Origin: Mactra quadrangularis | Taxonomy: Eukaryota; Mollusca; Bivalvia; Venerida; Mactridae | DNA length: 64,000 nt | Direction of reading: 5' to 3' | Assembly (NCBI GenBank): GCA_025267735.1 | Contig: CM046294.1 | Span: forward strand, 32,705,222 to 32,769,221 | Shown: in pieces, positions 12,104 through 23,681 of the stretch | How positions within the stretch are numbered: the first letter of the stretch is position 1 | Layout of the letters: every line of letters begins with the position of its first letter | Position numbers and translations under genes: made by a program | Notes under the pieces: model-generated | What the model was told of the DNA's origin: nothing | What the model saw: only the letters and a program-made list of their open reading frames with translations | The model's database searches: none

Positions 12104-13260
12104 CCGTGTCGTTAACAATTGCGTTAAAGTTTTTAATGTACCATGTATTTCTGCCATTTACAGTCAGATCTCTACGAAACTTTATGCAATGATAACATAC
12201 CATGTGATGAACTGAATTAGACAGTAACCACAACTCTAACTTGCTTAATTATGGATTATTGCCCTTTGTAATTTCGGGTGTCTGGTGTCGTTAACAATTG
12301 CGTTAAAGTTTTTAATTTAGCATATATTTCTGCCATTTATTGTTAGATTTTTATGAAACTTCATACAATGATAACATACCTTGTGATGAACAGATTAAGA
12401 CAGTAACCACAACTCTACCTGGCTTAAAAATGGATTATTTCCCTTTGTTTTTTTTTGCGTTAAAGTTTTCAAATTGTTGGATATCTCTGCCATTTATGGT
12501 TTGATGTTTACGAAGTTTCATGCAATGATTACATATCATCTGTTGAAAAGAATTAAACAGTAACGGCAACTTATACCTGGCTAAATAATGGATTATTTCC
12601 CTTTGTTATTTTTGTGTTAAAGTTTTCAAATTGTTGGATATCTCTGCCATTTATGGTTAGATGTTCATGAAATTTCATACAATGATTACATAAGATGTGT
12701 TGAAAAGAATTAGACAGTAACAACAACTCTACCTGGACTAAAAATGGATTATTTCCCTTTGTTTTTTTGCGTTAAATTTTTCAAATTGTTGGATATCTCT
12801 GCCATTTATGGTTTGATGTTTGCAAAGTTTCGTACAATGATTACATATCATCTGTTGAAAAGAATTAGACAGTAACTGCAACTCTACCTGGCTTAATAAT
12901 GGATTATTTCCCTTTGTTATTTTTGTGTTAAAGTTTTCAAATTGTTGGATATCTCTGCCATTTATGGTTAGATGTTTATGAAATTTCGTACAATGATTAC
13001 ATATGATCTGTTGAAAAGAATTAGACAGTAACAACAACTCTACCTGGCTTAAAAATGGATTATTTCCCTTTGTTATTTTTGTGTTAAAGCTTTTAAATTG
13101 TTGGGTATCTCTGCCATTTACGGTTAGATTATTATGAAATTTCATACAATGATTACTTACCATCTGTTGAAAGAATTAGACAGTAACGGCAACTCTACTT
13201 GGCTTAAATATGGATTATTTCCCTTTGTATTTTTTATGTTAAAGTTTTCAGTATGTTGGA
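12104..13260. repeat. 156-bp tandem array, seven copies
   Basis: CTGCCATTTA recurs at about 12151, 12330, 12487, 12644, 12799, 12955 and 13111, a period of 155-157 bp after a first 179-bp step. Because 156 is 52 codons, one - strand frame (12738-13163, 141 codons) stays open and shows a peptide repeated every 52 residues. That frame has no recognisable domain and exists only because of the period. The array probably forms the core of a Helentron-like element. Confidence 0.9.
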
Positions 13261-13579
13261 TCTCTCCAATAGCAAGTATTCTGGCATTTTCCAGTCATAT
13301 TTTCCTGTCATTTTGTTTAAACAATTTCACCATTTGCCATACAAGGTTTTTTTTTAACAAAATTCTCTCGCCAATTTCATATCATTAGCTTTGCATTATT
13401 TTCATCCATAGTTTTCATGTCTTATGCCATCTTAGTCATATACCAACAAAATACTCAGAAAAGATACAATAGGACATATATATATATAGTTAATGAAACT
13501 CTTTATTCCTTTAAGATTAATTATTGCCCTTTGTATTCCTTCTAATAAGCAATATATCAAATGACTTTCTTTTGTAACA

Positions 13580-13655
13580 AAGTAAACTTGTTCTCAATGT
13601 TCCCATATGCAGAAAAATCCGGCTTTAATGTGGCTCCCACATTATCTTTCTTGTT
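13580..13655 (+). mobile_element. Helentron-like 3' terminus
   Basis: A perfect hairpin AATGTGGctcCCACATT is followed 12 bp later by CTTGTT (ending at 13655). This is the same arrangement as the 3' ends at 18552, 28565, 40547, 51355 and 62757. It likely closes the element whose core is the 156-bp array. Confidence 0.55.
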
Positions 13656-13920
13656 AGTACTTCAAAGATATTTAAATGAAAGTTGGTACGCTTATTCATC
13701 AATACTACATATACACAACTTTGAATAGACAGTGCTTTGGATGTATTTTTGGAGTTATGCCCCTTTCATATTTTAATATGACTTAGTATTATAGTAATTA
13801 TTGTTTGACTGATTTATTTCCTTCGGAATACTAAGTCCTGTCTTAACAGCACTTTTATTTAAAGATATAACTGGAGAGTAGTGTCATGATAAGCTTTTTT
13901 TAAATTTCATTTGCACCAAC
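13656..13920 (+). mobile_element. Helentron-like element, 3' interior remnant
   Basis: Matches 50920-51300 of the complete element: TTTAAATGAAAGTTGGTACG, CTTATTCATCAATACTACAT, GGAGTTATGCCCCTTTCATA and TAAGTCCTGTCTTAACAGCA. It resumes directly after a CTTGTT terminus, as expected if one element of the family inserted into another. Confidence 0.6.
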
Positions 13921-14079
13921 CTATCAGTATTTTTATTTTTTATATTTTAGGTATACAATATTACTGCATGGAAGATTGGTTAAGATGATTACGAACAGGA
14001 AATGTATTGTCATCAGAAAGAAGATAAGAACAGATTTTTTTTACAAATTATTATATCATATCAATTTTATAGCTTGAAT

Positions 14080-14385
14080 GAGCCACTAGCTCAGATGGTT
14101 GCACGCATGTCTACTGATGGAGGGGTCATGGGTATAATTCCTGGGCGGGGCATACTTCTGTGGAGCTTGGTCATGAAATTATTTCTACGGCCATTTTCTC
14201 TCCCGTTAATGATTCTTAATAATGTAGGACAGTTGTCAGTCCTTGACGAAGGCATTTGCTAAGTATTTTGTTTACAGTTAAATCCAGAGATTCTGCCTTT
14301 CCAGGAACAATGAGTAGGTTGACTGACCACTGTTATATAACCTATGCAATGTGTTGCTAAAGCAAAACCCAACAAAACAAAACTA
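14080..14385 (+). mobile_element. tRNA-derived SINE (family 1)
   Basis: Head with A box (CTAGCTCAGATGGTTGCACG) and B box (GGGTATAATTCC, one or two changes from GGTTCGATTCC). It is followed by the family body (GAGCTTGGTCATGAAATTAT, TAAATCCAGAGATTCTGCCT) and a tail ending CCCAACAAAACAAAACTAACA. Same family as the copies at 46333, 58869, 39241(-) and 30421(-). A frame of 86 codons overlaps it (14002-14262) but has no coding meaning. Confidence 0.85.
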
Positions 14386-15720
14386 ACAGCATTACTTGAA
14401 TGTAAAACGTAGTGAGAGCATGATTTTACTTTCTCTCATTCCTTGGGTAATTATACAGTAAACATTCAATGTACAAAATCATGATAATAAACAGTAAACA
14501 TTATATCTACATTGCATTATAAAATATACCCGTTCTTTCTATTTCTTTTAATCTTTTCTTATTTTTCTATCTTTTCATGGGCAAGTTTACAGTAAACATT
14601 CAATCTACATTCACCATAAAATGTACACACTCTTTCTATATCTTTTAGTCTTTTCCATTTTTTTGACATGGATGGCATAAGCAATTCAAGTCTTAGTAAG
14701 TGGCATATTTTGGAATGCATCACAAAATGTCGTGGACGTAGACATCTTACGGATATGCGCTGTCGGATTTATGTAGTTAGGTTAACCCAACGCATGAATA
14801 AGTAGTCCCCATGTTAACATTATATGACAGTACCAAGCAGTCTTGTTGTCAACACACAATACATGGAAATATCATTCTTAATTCCATTTTAACATTTTTA
14901 ATTAAGAATTGCCATTTATCTGCTAAGATAATAGAAAGCAAGTTATGTAACCTCTGACCCGATTCTGTTCTTTTTTTACATTCAACTGGATCCCCGATGT
15001 GCTAAAAATAGACCTGCCTACAATTTTCTTTGTCTAAAAATGGATCATATACCAGTGGTGTAGACAATCATTATTGGTTGATTCGCTTTTTTCTGCGGGC
15101 AGTATCAGCGTCATGATCCTTCGTTATACAGTTTGTTTGTGAATTATAGACCCTGCAAGTCCTCTTTCTAATGACACCACCAAAGTTTGCCCTTTTAAAT
15201 CCATGTCCGGACAGCGCTATCAGTGCTTTGATTCTATTTTTTCATGAGCAAGTATACACTACACTACACATTCAATGCAAAAAATCATGTGGTAATATGC
15301 AGTTAACATTGAATATATCTCAACAAGTACCCAATCTTTCTTTTTCTGTAGGTATTTTCCTATCTTTCGCTAATTTGTTTGTGTGGGTTTTATGGCTCAC
15401 CAACACAAAAAGGTTGTATTCCCCCAAATCCTATCTTTCTAACTTTTCACGATAGTATAAAGAAAAAGAATGTAATCAATGACAATATAAAAGTTCATGT
15501 GACAGTATGCAGTAAACGTTCAGTCTATCTAAAAATGTACAAACTCTTTCTGTTCTTTAAGTTTCATCCATTCTTGTCATGAGTAAGTTTTCAGTAAACA
15601 TACATGTATAATGTAAACATCATGTGGTAATATGCAGTTAACATTCAATCTGAATCTCAAAATGTACTCATTACTTTTGTTTTTAGTCTGTAGTGTTTTG
15701 ACATTACATCTATTTTTGTA
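14386..15720. repeat. degenerate tandem repeats (CAGTAAACATTCAATCT motif)
   Basis: ACAGTAAACATTCAAT or close variants recur at about 14457, 14591, 15505 and 15643, with a half-diverged copy near 15300. Each is followed by a TGTAC...TCTTTCT phrase and a C/T-rich run. The period is irregular (roughly 130-150 bp). Unique sequence interrupts at about 14690-15230. Confidence 0.5.
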
Positions 15721-16249
15721 TGCAATTATGGATAAATGTTCATATTGCGCTTTAAAGTGCATTTTCAAGGAAAATGTTCAAACAGAGATGATAATTATAT
15801 TATGGTGTGGTCACCTAATTTTCAGTATTGATTCGTAGCTCATGATGTGCTTGCATACTGGGTATTTTCTGAATTTTTACTTTTATGATTTTCTTTCCAT
15901 TCCATTTTTAATTTTGAATTTTTTGAGGATAAATTATCTGCTAAACACCAACTTTGTTTAAGGCAATGGATGCCCCTTTACTTTTTTCTGACTGTTAGAA
16001 AATTTTGTTTCTCTTTTTTTATTTTTTGTTAGAGTATTAGCGTACAAATTTTTCATCTTAGCGTCATAAGTATTTTTGTTTTAAACTTTTTTTTCTATTT
16101 TTACTTTATTTTTGTTGTGTTTCTTTTCTTTTTATCAATTATTTTGCTGGTAGGTTAATTTTTCAATCTTAAGAATTTTGCTGAAGGTTATTTTTTCCAG
16201 TTGAAGTAAGTTTTTTTTTCAATTTAAGGTTTTACATGCGATAGACACT
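15721..16249. other. T-rich spacer, partly duplicated to the right of the next array
   Basis: Poly-T/TTTTA-rich. The stretch 16060-16210 (GTAGGTTAATTTTTC, then GGTTATTTTTTCCAGTTG) is similar to 18555-18660, so it flanks the 222-bp array and the Helentron-like element on both sides. No gene seen. Confidence 0.4.
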
Positions 16250-17760
16250 TGGCACTGGTTAAATGGAGATTGGTCAATACGACTTGGTCACTGAGTCTTA
16301 CCTCTCTAATTCCCGAAAGAATTTCTTCAGTTCTCTTAATGCTCAATTTTAGTTTTTTTTTCATCTTCTATTTTTTAAGTGTTTTTACTTCATATTTTTG
16401 CTTTAGTATTATAAGATTTTTATATGTTCATTTTTGTCGATAGGTTAGGATATTTTTACTCTACTTGTTTTTTTTTTTTATTAGGCTGACCCTAAGACTA
16501 TGTCAGAATGAAGATGGATCACAATTTGTCTCGGTTGGGGACTATCCCTTCATTCTTATTTTTGACTATTAGTTCATGATGGGTCTTAGAATTCTCTTAA
16601 TGCTCAATTTATGTTTTTCATCTTTCATTTTTTTCTAGGTATTTTTGCTCCTTTTTTGCTTTGTTAGGATTTTTTTACTTTACTTGTTTTTTTTTATTAG
16701 GCTGACCCTAAGACTATGTCAGAATGAAGATGGATCACAATTTGTCTCGGTTGGGGACTATCCCTTCATTCTTATTTTTGACTATTAGTTCATGATGGGT
16801 CTTCAGCTCTCTTAATTTAATGCTCAATTTAAGGTTTTTCATCTTTCATTTTTTTCTAGGTATTTTTGCTCCTTTTTTGCTTTGTTAGGATTTTTTTACT
16901 TTAGTTGTTTTTTTTTTCTTAGGCCGACCCTAAGACTATGTCAGAATGAAGATGGATCACAATTTGTCTCGGTTGGGGACTATCCCTTCATTCTTATTTT
17001 TGACTATTAGTTCATGATGGGTCTTAAGCTCTCTTAATTTAATGCTCAATTTAAGGTTTTTCATCTTTCATTTTTTTCTAGGTATTTTTGCTCCTTTTTT
17101 TGCTTTGTTAGGATTTTTTTACTTTACTTGTTTTTTTTTATTAGGCTGACCCTAAGACTATGTCAGAATGAAGATGGATCACAATTTGTCTCGGTTGGGG
17201 ACTATCCCTTCATTCTTATTTTTGACTATTAGTTCATGATGGGTCTTCAGCTCTCTTAATTTAATGCTCAATTTAAGGTTTTTCATCTTTCATTTTTTTC
17301 TAGGTATTTTTGCTCCTTTTTTGCTTTGTTAGGATTTTTTTACTTTACTTGTTTTTTTTTTTATTAGGCTGACCCTAAGACTATGTCAGAATGAAGATGG
17401 ATCACAATTTGTCTCGGTTGGGGACTATCCCTTCATTCTTATTTTTGACTATTAGTTCATGATGGGTCTTCAGCTCTCTTAATTTAATGCTCAATTTAAG
17501 GTTTTTCATCTTTTCATTTTTAGTAGGTATTTTTGCTCCTTTTTTTGCTTTGTTAGGATTTTTTTACTTAGCTTGTTTTTTTTTATTAGGCTGACCCTAA
17601 GACTATGTCAGAATGAAGATGGATCACAATTTGTCTCGGTTGGGGACTATCCCTTCATTCTTATTTTTGACTATTAGTTCATGATGGGTCTTCAGTTCTC
17701 TTAATGCTCAATTTAAGTTTTTTCATCTTTTTATTTTTTACTAGTAATTTTTGCTCCATT
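16250..17760. repeat. 222-bp tandem array, about six copies
   Basis: GACCCTAAGACTATGTCAGA starts at about 16488, 16704, 16926, 17148, 17371 and 17593, giving steps of 216, 222, 222, 223 and 222 bp. Units are nearly identical over a core of about 110 bp (through CTCGGTTGGGGACTATCCCT) and differ mostly in poly-T lengths, so the array is young. A partial first unit precedes it from about 16250, and a last partial unit ends where the next element begins. Confidence 0.95.
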
Positions 17761-17762
17761 TT

Positions 17763-18552
17763 ATATGCCTGAAAGAATTTCGGGCATATTATGTTATACC
17801 CTTTGGTGTCCGTCTGTCCCTCTGTCAGTCCATCTGTTAGCAATTTGGTTTCCGGAGCATAACTTAAGTTCCATTTGGCCCACAATATCCAAACTTCATA
17901 GGATGATTGTCCATATCGGGTAGAAGACCCCTATTTATTTTAGGGTCACAAGGTCACTATTACCTTTAAACTGAACACAGTTTCCGGAGCATAACTTAAG
18001 TTCCATTTGGTCCACAATGTTCAAACTTCATTGGATGATTGTCCTTATTGGTAGAGGACCCTATTGATTTTGGGGTCACAAGGTCAAAGGTCAAGGTCAC
18101 TATTACCTTAAAACTGAAAACAGTTTTTGGAGCATAACTTAAGTTCCATTTAGTCCACAATATTCAAACTTCATTGGATGATTGTCCCTATTGGGTAGGG
18201 GACCCTATTGATTTGGGGTCACAAGGTCAAAGGTCAAGGTCACTATTACCTTAAAACTGAAAACAGTTTTCGGAGCATAACTTAAGTTCCATTTAGTCCA
18301 AAATATTCAAACTTCATGGGATGATTGTCCATATCCGGTAGAAGACCCCTATTGATTTTGGGGTCACAAGGTCAAAAGTCAAGGTCACTATTACCTTAAA
18401 ACTGGAAACAGATCTTTTTTCTCTACTTTGTTTTCCACAACTATTCATAAAATGATATTCATATGAAATATTCCCATGTCTTACAAATGCTTCATCTTTA
18501 CTATAAAATCCACTTTTGGGCATATAATGCTCCTTTTAGTGGTGCTCTTGTT
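17763..18552 (+). mobile_element. Helentron-like element, GCATAACTTAAG subfamily, complete
   Basis: 5' end is an inverted repeat ATATGCCTGAAA/TTTCGGGCATAT around GAA, followed by TATGTTAT and a GTCC-type microsatellite (GTCCGTCTGTCCCTCTGTC). The core holds four repeats of about 132-143 bp marked by GGAGCATAACTTAAGTTCCA (17853, 17985, 18129, 18272). The 3' end reads GGGCATATAATGCTCC, then CTCTTGTT (18545-18552). It interrupts the T-rich tail of the 222-bp array. The frames 17679-17885 and 18314-18523 on the - strand are shadows. Confidence 0.8.
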
Positions 18553-20470
18553 TTCTATTTTTACTTTTTGTTCTTTTTACTTTTCTTTTTTTAATTTTTT
18601 ACTAGTTGGTCAATTTTTCTATCTTAGATTTTTTCTGTAGGTTATTTCCAGTTGCAAGTGTCGTTACTGTTGTTTGACAATATGTTCATTGTTTTAATCA
18701 GACATGCATTATATATATGTTTCTTTAGTTAGAAGCAAGTTATATTTAGACTTACTTAATTTTATTATACAAGTTTAATTCTTATTTGGTTACATTCAAG
18801 TGTTGGTACTTTTTTGATGATAAATGTAAATATTATAACTTTAGTAATTAATTGTTTTTTATTGGAAGGTTTTATGAGTGAACGACATTGCACGGACATG
18901 TTGACACATTGCGCGAGGAAAACACCTGTCATTGTTCTGGACTCTCAATTTTTTGGAGTGGCCAGTAGGTCTTATGCCTCCATGTTGCTCATTGTGGTAA
19001 TTGGGAGGTATATTTTTCGCCGGTCAGCATGGCTAAGACAGTACTGGTTATAGTACAGATATTTTATATACTGTACTGTAGGTTGACTTGCCTTGTCAAT
19101 CACTTAATAAGTTATTTTGTTTTGAACTCTCATAACTCATAGTTTAATATTTTTTTCATTAAAATCTGTCTATAGATTTAAATCAGTTTGTAATTCATTA
19201 AGTCTTGGTAAGCAGCACATCCACTTTTACTTATTTCTTGTAATTTTGAAGTTTGTTGATAATATTTCAACATTGTTTAATTGCATTCTCAATATTTTTA
19301 TTATACTATGATAGGAGCAAGTTATGTATCATTCATTTATATTTTTATAGGTTTATTTTGATTAAATTCAATTTTTGAAAATACATATATATTAATCTGA
19401 AATTCAAAGATTTCATGGCTAATTACCTTAAAGGGTGTAAAATTTGTCCACTTTATTCTATATTTATTTCCCTTGCTGCATTGTTTTTGTTTTAACATCA
19501 GCAACCGCAATCATTGTTTGAAGTTAGTTGAACAATATGGAGCCATCATGGTCTTCATGTCAAACATTCTACTGCAGCATGAAGTCTGCACAACGAACAA
19601 AGCTAGCAACAAATCAGGTCATATGTCCCGCAAAGTGTTCATTTTGTTGAAATTCTCTCTCTTTTTTCTCTTCATAATAGCCTTGTAAATTGGCCCAACT
19701 CATGGTTGAAGACATCTAGAATACTATAAACTATTGAAAATATCCTATTAATAATAATATCATTCTTTCCATTTTCAAGGAATCTATAAAATATTTATAT
19801 CACATACACACATGCAATCTGATTAAAACACGATCTGAAATTTTTCACTCGCCTACTTGCTAATTAAGATGTGGCCAATTTCTTTCAAGGGTCACGTTCA
19901 GGTGTCCTTTCCTCATTATAATATTCATGAGAAAATCCTTTAGTTTAGAAACTTGTTTACATTGTCTAAGTCACGGACTTTGAAATGAGTTGTCCAAGTG
20001 CAGACTGTGATTAATACCGCTGTCAAATAAGCTTGCAAACCTTGGTCTAAAATAGAAATCACAAAATCAAAATGCTATTGAAAGTGTTTTGTCTACATGG
20101 AAGCTACGCATTGATTGGTCGACATATATGTCATTTCAATATGACCCTCCATGTAAACCTTAGAGATCCTGTATGACGATATTCTACAGGATATCTGTTT
20201 ACAGAGATTGACACGCATGTGACTTATGTACAAATTATTTATTGTAAATATAAAATGTATCATCAGTTTTCCCTCTGCCATACCAAATAGCTTCTTTGTT
20301 TACATACACTACATGAACCATGTCATGCCCTACCTTATCCTACATCATGATAAGCAATATTTGACTGAGCATACTATGGTAGTTAGCATTCTTTTAAATT
20401 TGAACTTAACAAAGTGTAATATACACCAGCTGAAGGTAATAATATATAGATTAACAAAATGGTAACACAG
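18553..20470. other. unclassified; two short coding-like frames
   Basis: Mostly A+T-rich. A 79-codon + frame (18814-19053) and a 71-codon + frame (19473-19688) stand out for balanced composition, but neither matches a family I know. The second is preceded by a pyrimidine run and CAG (acceptor-like, about 19499), without a good donor. A segment near 20185-20222 (GATATCTGTTTACAGAGATT) recurs at 21795 as a direct repeat. Confidence 0.25.
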
Positions 20471-20479
20471 TATAAATGT

Positions 20480-21200
20480 ATGCACAAACTATATTTATGT
20501 AAATTTTCCTCGGGGACTACTTAGAAGTATGATTGTGATCAAACAAAAAATAAGAATGACAAAACACGAAATGTATACAAAACAAATAGTGATTGAATGA
20601 AATACTACTATATTAAATCAACACTCCGACTCAAGAGTTCCACTTTCAACATATTACCTTAAGTTACGACTCAAATTATATGACAACAGAGCACTCCAGC
20701 TCACAGTGCGTTTCAGCCATTCTAGCTATACCAAGCCATACCAAGCTTAAACTATGTCAACTAGGCATTACAACTACATATATGTTCAAAGCCAGACGCT
20801 AACCACCTTTCTCTCTCTACGACCCAGTTCTATGCTAACTTATCTATGACTCTAACTATAGCTGAGCTTCGAATGAGAACAGGAGACCACAGATCTTGTA
20901 GCACTTACATACAATGGAGACCTAATTAAGAAGAGTGAAGTGAACAGTCCGGAGTCACCAGTCTGACTCCCAATTTCCTCAGTTGATTTTTGCTATTTAT
21001 ACCCACCTGATGCCCATGCATACCAGAACTAAAATCTGATAGGTCCGTAAATGCATTTGATGCTCTTTGGAACTCTTGAATGGGAAGCACATTGGCAAGG
21101 GCCTACATTGTCTTTGAATGAGGGTATACCATTATCCATTTACAAATGTAGCCTTGCTAACAAGGGAGACCCTAAAATGCAGTCTTGACAGTTAGTGTTA
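20480..21200 (-). promoter_or_regulatory. possible LTR or promoter region on the - strand
   Basis: Read on the - strand, GGGTATAAATAGC gives a strong TATA box (TATAAATA, 20994-21001). About 24-43 bp downstream is a perfect 7+7-bp inverted repeat, GGAGTCA-TGACTCC (20951-20970). The block is more balanced in composition than its surroundings and contains no open frame. A solo LTR is possible because a TGTCAAGACTGC stretch lies about 180 bp upstream of the TATA box. I could not find paired TG/CA ends with a target duplication. A RNA polymerase II promoter of other origin is equally possible. Confidence 0.3.
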
Positions 21201-22304
21201 AAAAAGAAACAGGTTTTTTTGGTTTCTCTTCTCTGTTTTTATTATTTTAGGTTGAAATTATCACTTGAGGTTTGAGGTACTGATGTCTATTGACCTAGCA
21301 GGTTTGGTTGGCTTTTGTCTTCATGGTAGAAATAAGAATATTTGTAAAACTGTCAACAGTCTTTAGGACTAAAACTCGATAACAGTAAGATCAATTGTAT
21401 TACTGTATTTTTCATTTTACTGCTTGCTTTTCAAGAGTAATATTATTCTTACTGCTGTTACTGCTAACTTCACATCCATTCCATAACAATTCTCATTTAG
21501 ACCCCCTCGGATGAATGTTGACATGCTTCATAATCATGCTATATCACAGATTTAGTGCAAAACAGTCACTGTCGTAAATCAATTTAAGCAAAGAGTGAGT
21601 TACAATCGTTTTGCGCTAAACCTGGGATATGTGCTCTCCTGGCAATTACATGTATATTGTAGAAAATTAGAATGTAGACTATGTACATGTATACCAAGTA
21701 AGCTATATAATGCAAAGACGTCTCTAAGTGAAATCTGAATATCAAATTCCCCTTTCACTAACTCATTTTTTTACCCATGTCAGCAGTTTATAAGATATCT
21801 GTTTACTGAGATTGACTCTTTGTGTGACTTGATGTGAAATACTGGTCTCAACACAAAAATCGAAAATCATTTGATTGCCCCTGAAATCCTATTGCAACTT
21901 GTTACTGCTTGTAAATATTTTGGCCAGTAAAACATATACAAATAGCTTGTTGCCCTACTTGGAAAATTAATATTGAGCCTTGACAAAACATTATTGAATT
22001 TGAAAAGAGTTATTATTGATTAAGAATATAATAAATCTAAAGTATTTTTTTCAGTTCTTAAACATTTAGCAAGGATTAATTTGTCCATTGACCTGTTATA
22101 GATGTATTCAAAATAAGTAGTTGATGGTAACTTTTGTTGGTATCTATACTGGTTAACTTGCAAGACTGTCTACAACTTATGTGAGTATTTTATTGTTTGA
22201 TTACTTGTTCATTATCAATTATAGTTTTAAATAAACTACTCTACAAAATCTACTTTTAGTATGTATACAATGGAATATAAAATTCATGTTCAGATAGTTA
22301 AGTA
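21201..22304. other. unclassified A+T-rich
   Basis: No open frame above 60 codons. Contains the second copy of the GATATCTGTTTACTGAGATT direct repeat near 21795. Nothing else recognised. Confidence 0.3.
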
Positions 22305-22600
22305 TAGCAGCATAGGCAGATCTAGCGGGGTCAGGAGGGGGGGGGGGTCCGACCCCCCCCTAAAATTTCCAAAATGTACCTGTCCATAAGTGTATTTCTT
22401 GTCTGTAAGTCATTTTTTAGTAGCATAAAGCAATATTTCTCAGTGCTTAACAGAGATTTAATAAGTATGTAGTCTTTATTATTATGTTGCATTATTCTGC
22501 AAAATGTGTATAATATGTTCGTAATTCGAAAGTTTGGAACCCCCCCCCCCCCCTAGAAAAAGTTTGCCCCCCCCCCTCTAAAAATCCTGGATCCTGAGCA
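22305..22600 (+). mobile_element. MITE with G- and C-runs (GGATCCAGG family)
   Basis: G run then C run near 22340-22365, interior AAAATTTCCAAAATGTACCT, second C runs at 22540-22575, and an end AAAATCCTGGATCC. An inverted copy lies at 53669-53935 with the terminus CAGGGATGGATCCAGG. Such GGATCCAGG ends are common in animal hAT-type MITEs. Target duplication not resolved. Confidence 0.6.
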
Positions 22601-23424
22601 GCCTACTCACGTAACCAGGTTTCCCAGAAACTACTTTACCAGTACTTGCTAAACGTTTGTTATCTTCAAAACTGAATTGTACATTACCTTTAAGTTATGA
22701 ACTTAGCATCCTAAAAATATCCACTTTAAACAGTTATTTACAAATCATTTAGCTGCTTTTATTTATATGGTGAAATATCTTGTTAACTTTATGATTTCTA
22801 ATGAATTAGGTAAATGATGGCATCCCAAAGTTGGTGGACCATTGTAACCTCTCAAATTGTAAAAGTTTGGACTCAGTGTGATTTTGCAGACTTTGTCCTA
22901 GGTCCACTGGCTCAATTCTATGACTGCATGCATTGTAATCACCTTTTCCAGTTATGGATGAAGATACTGTGAGATTGATTATATAAGTGTCTTCCAATGG
23001 TGATCTAGTGCTTGACATCTAAATATTATAAATCATTAGCGATGTACTCAAGAATTTCTACTTTTATCCTGTGCAAAGCAAAAATATAGTAAGCAGTTTT
23101 TTTGCATTTATTATTGGTTCTTTTCTTTCAAAGTTAGTTTTAAATTAATTTCAAAGTTAGTTTTAAATGATATGAGATGTGGCATTTGTGTACAGAGAAT
23201 GCCATTCCAGTACTTGTTCTTCCCAGAAAATGCTGTCCTGGTAAATCATCCAATTCATATTTCTCTGACGCTAATACAAGTGTAAAGAACTAATACTCTA
23301 AATTAGTAGTAATTTACATGGGGAGATAGTTTATGATGTTACGAGTAGTTTTAACCAAATTATTTTTGTCAATTTTTATTGATGCTGAACCCCTACAGTT
23401 AGTAATTATCTATAGATAACCGCT
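22601..23424. other. unclassified
   Basis: Contains a small duplication (TTTCAAAGTTAGTTTTAAAT repeated at about 23128 and 23150). A 70-codon - frame (22806-23018) has no recognisable content. Confidence 0.25.
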
Positions 23425-23530
23425 CATACCAAATTGATGAAGACCTATTTTTGGCTTCTAAATTCATTGCATGTCTATGGAAAGTATTTTCTGCAATTGC
23501 AGAAAAATTCAGAGTTTTCGTACTTGAAAA
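23425..23530 (+). mobile_element. fragment of the 0.73-kb TIR element
   Basis: TTGCATGTCTATGGAAAGTA and GCAGAAAAATTCAGAGTTTT match the interior of the copy at 25934-26661 (around 26487-26545), same orientation. Only about 100 bp is preserved. Confidence 0.55.
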
Positions 23531-23681
23531 AGAAAGGGGTAGTACAAATTTTTAACTTATTCCCCAAAAAATACTGTACTTGGAAATATTGTAATTTAAG
23601 GAGACTCCCTGTACATGTAGACTTGTTTGTAATAAGGGACTTTAGTCAGTTATTTCCCCTTATAAACTTTTCAAATAGGTA

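Noticed and set aside
12738..13163. Longest open frame (141 codons, - strand) as a repeat protein
   Set aside because: It is produced by a tandem repeat with a period of 156 bp (52 codons); no start context, no homologous domain, and neighbouring units break the frame.
19473..19688. 71-codon + frame as a coding exon joined to the 7.3-kb exon
   Set aside because: The phase would fit and the acceptor is fair, but the donor (GTCATA) is poor and the peptide is unknown; not enough to call.
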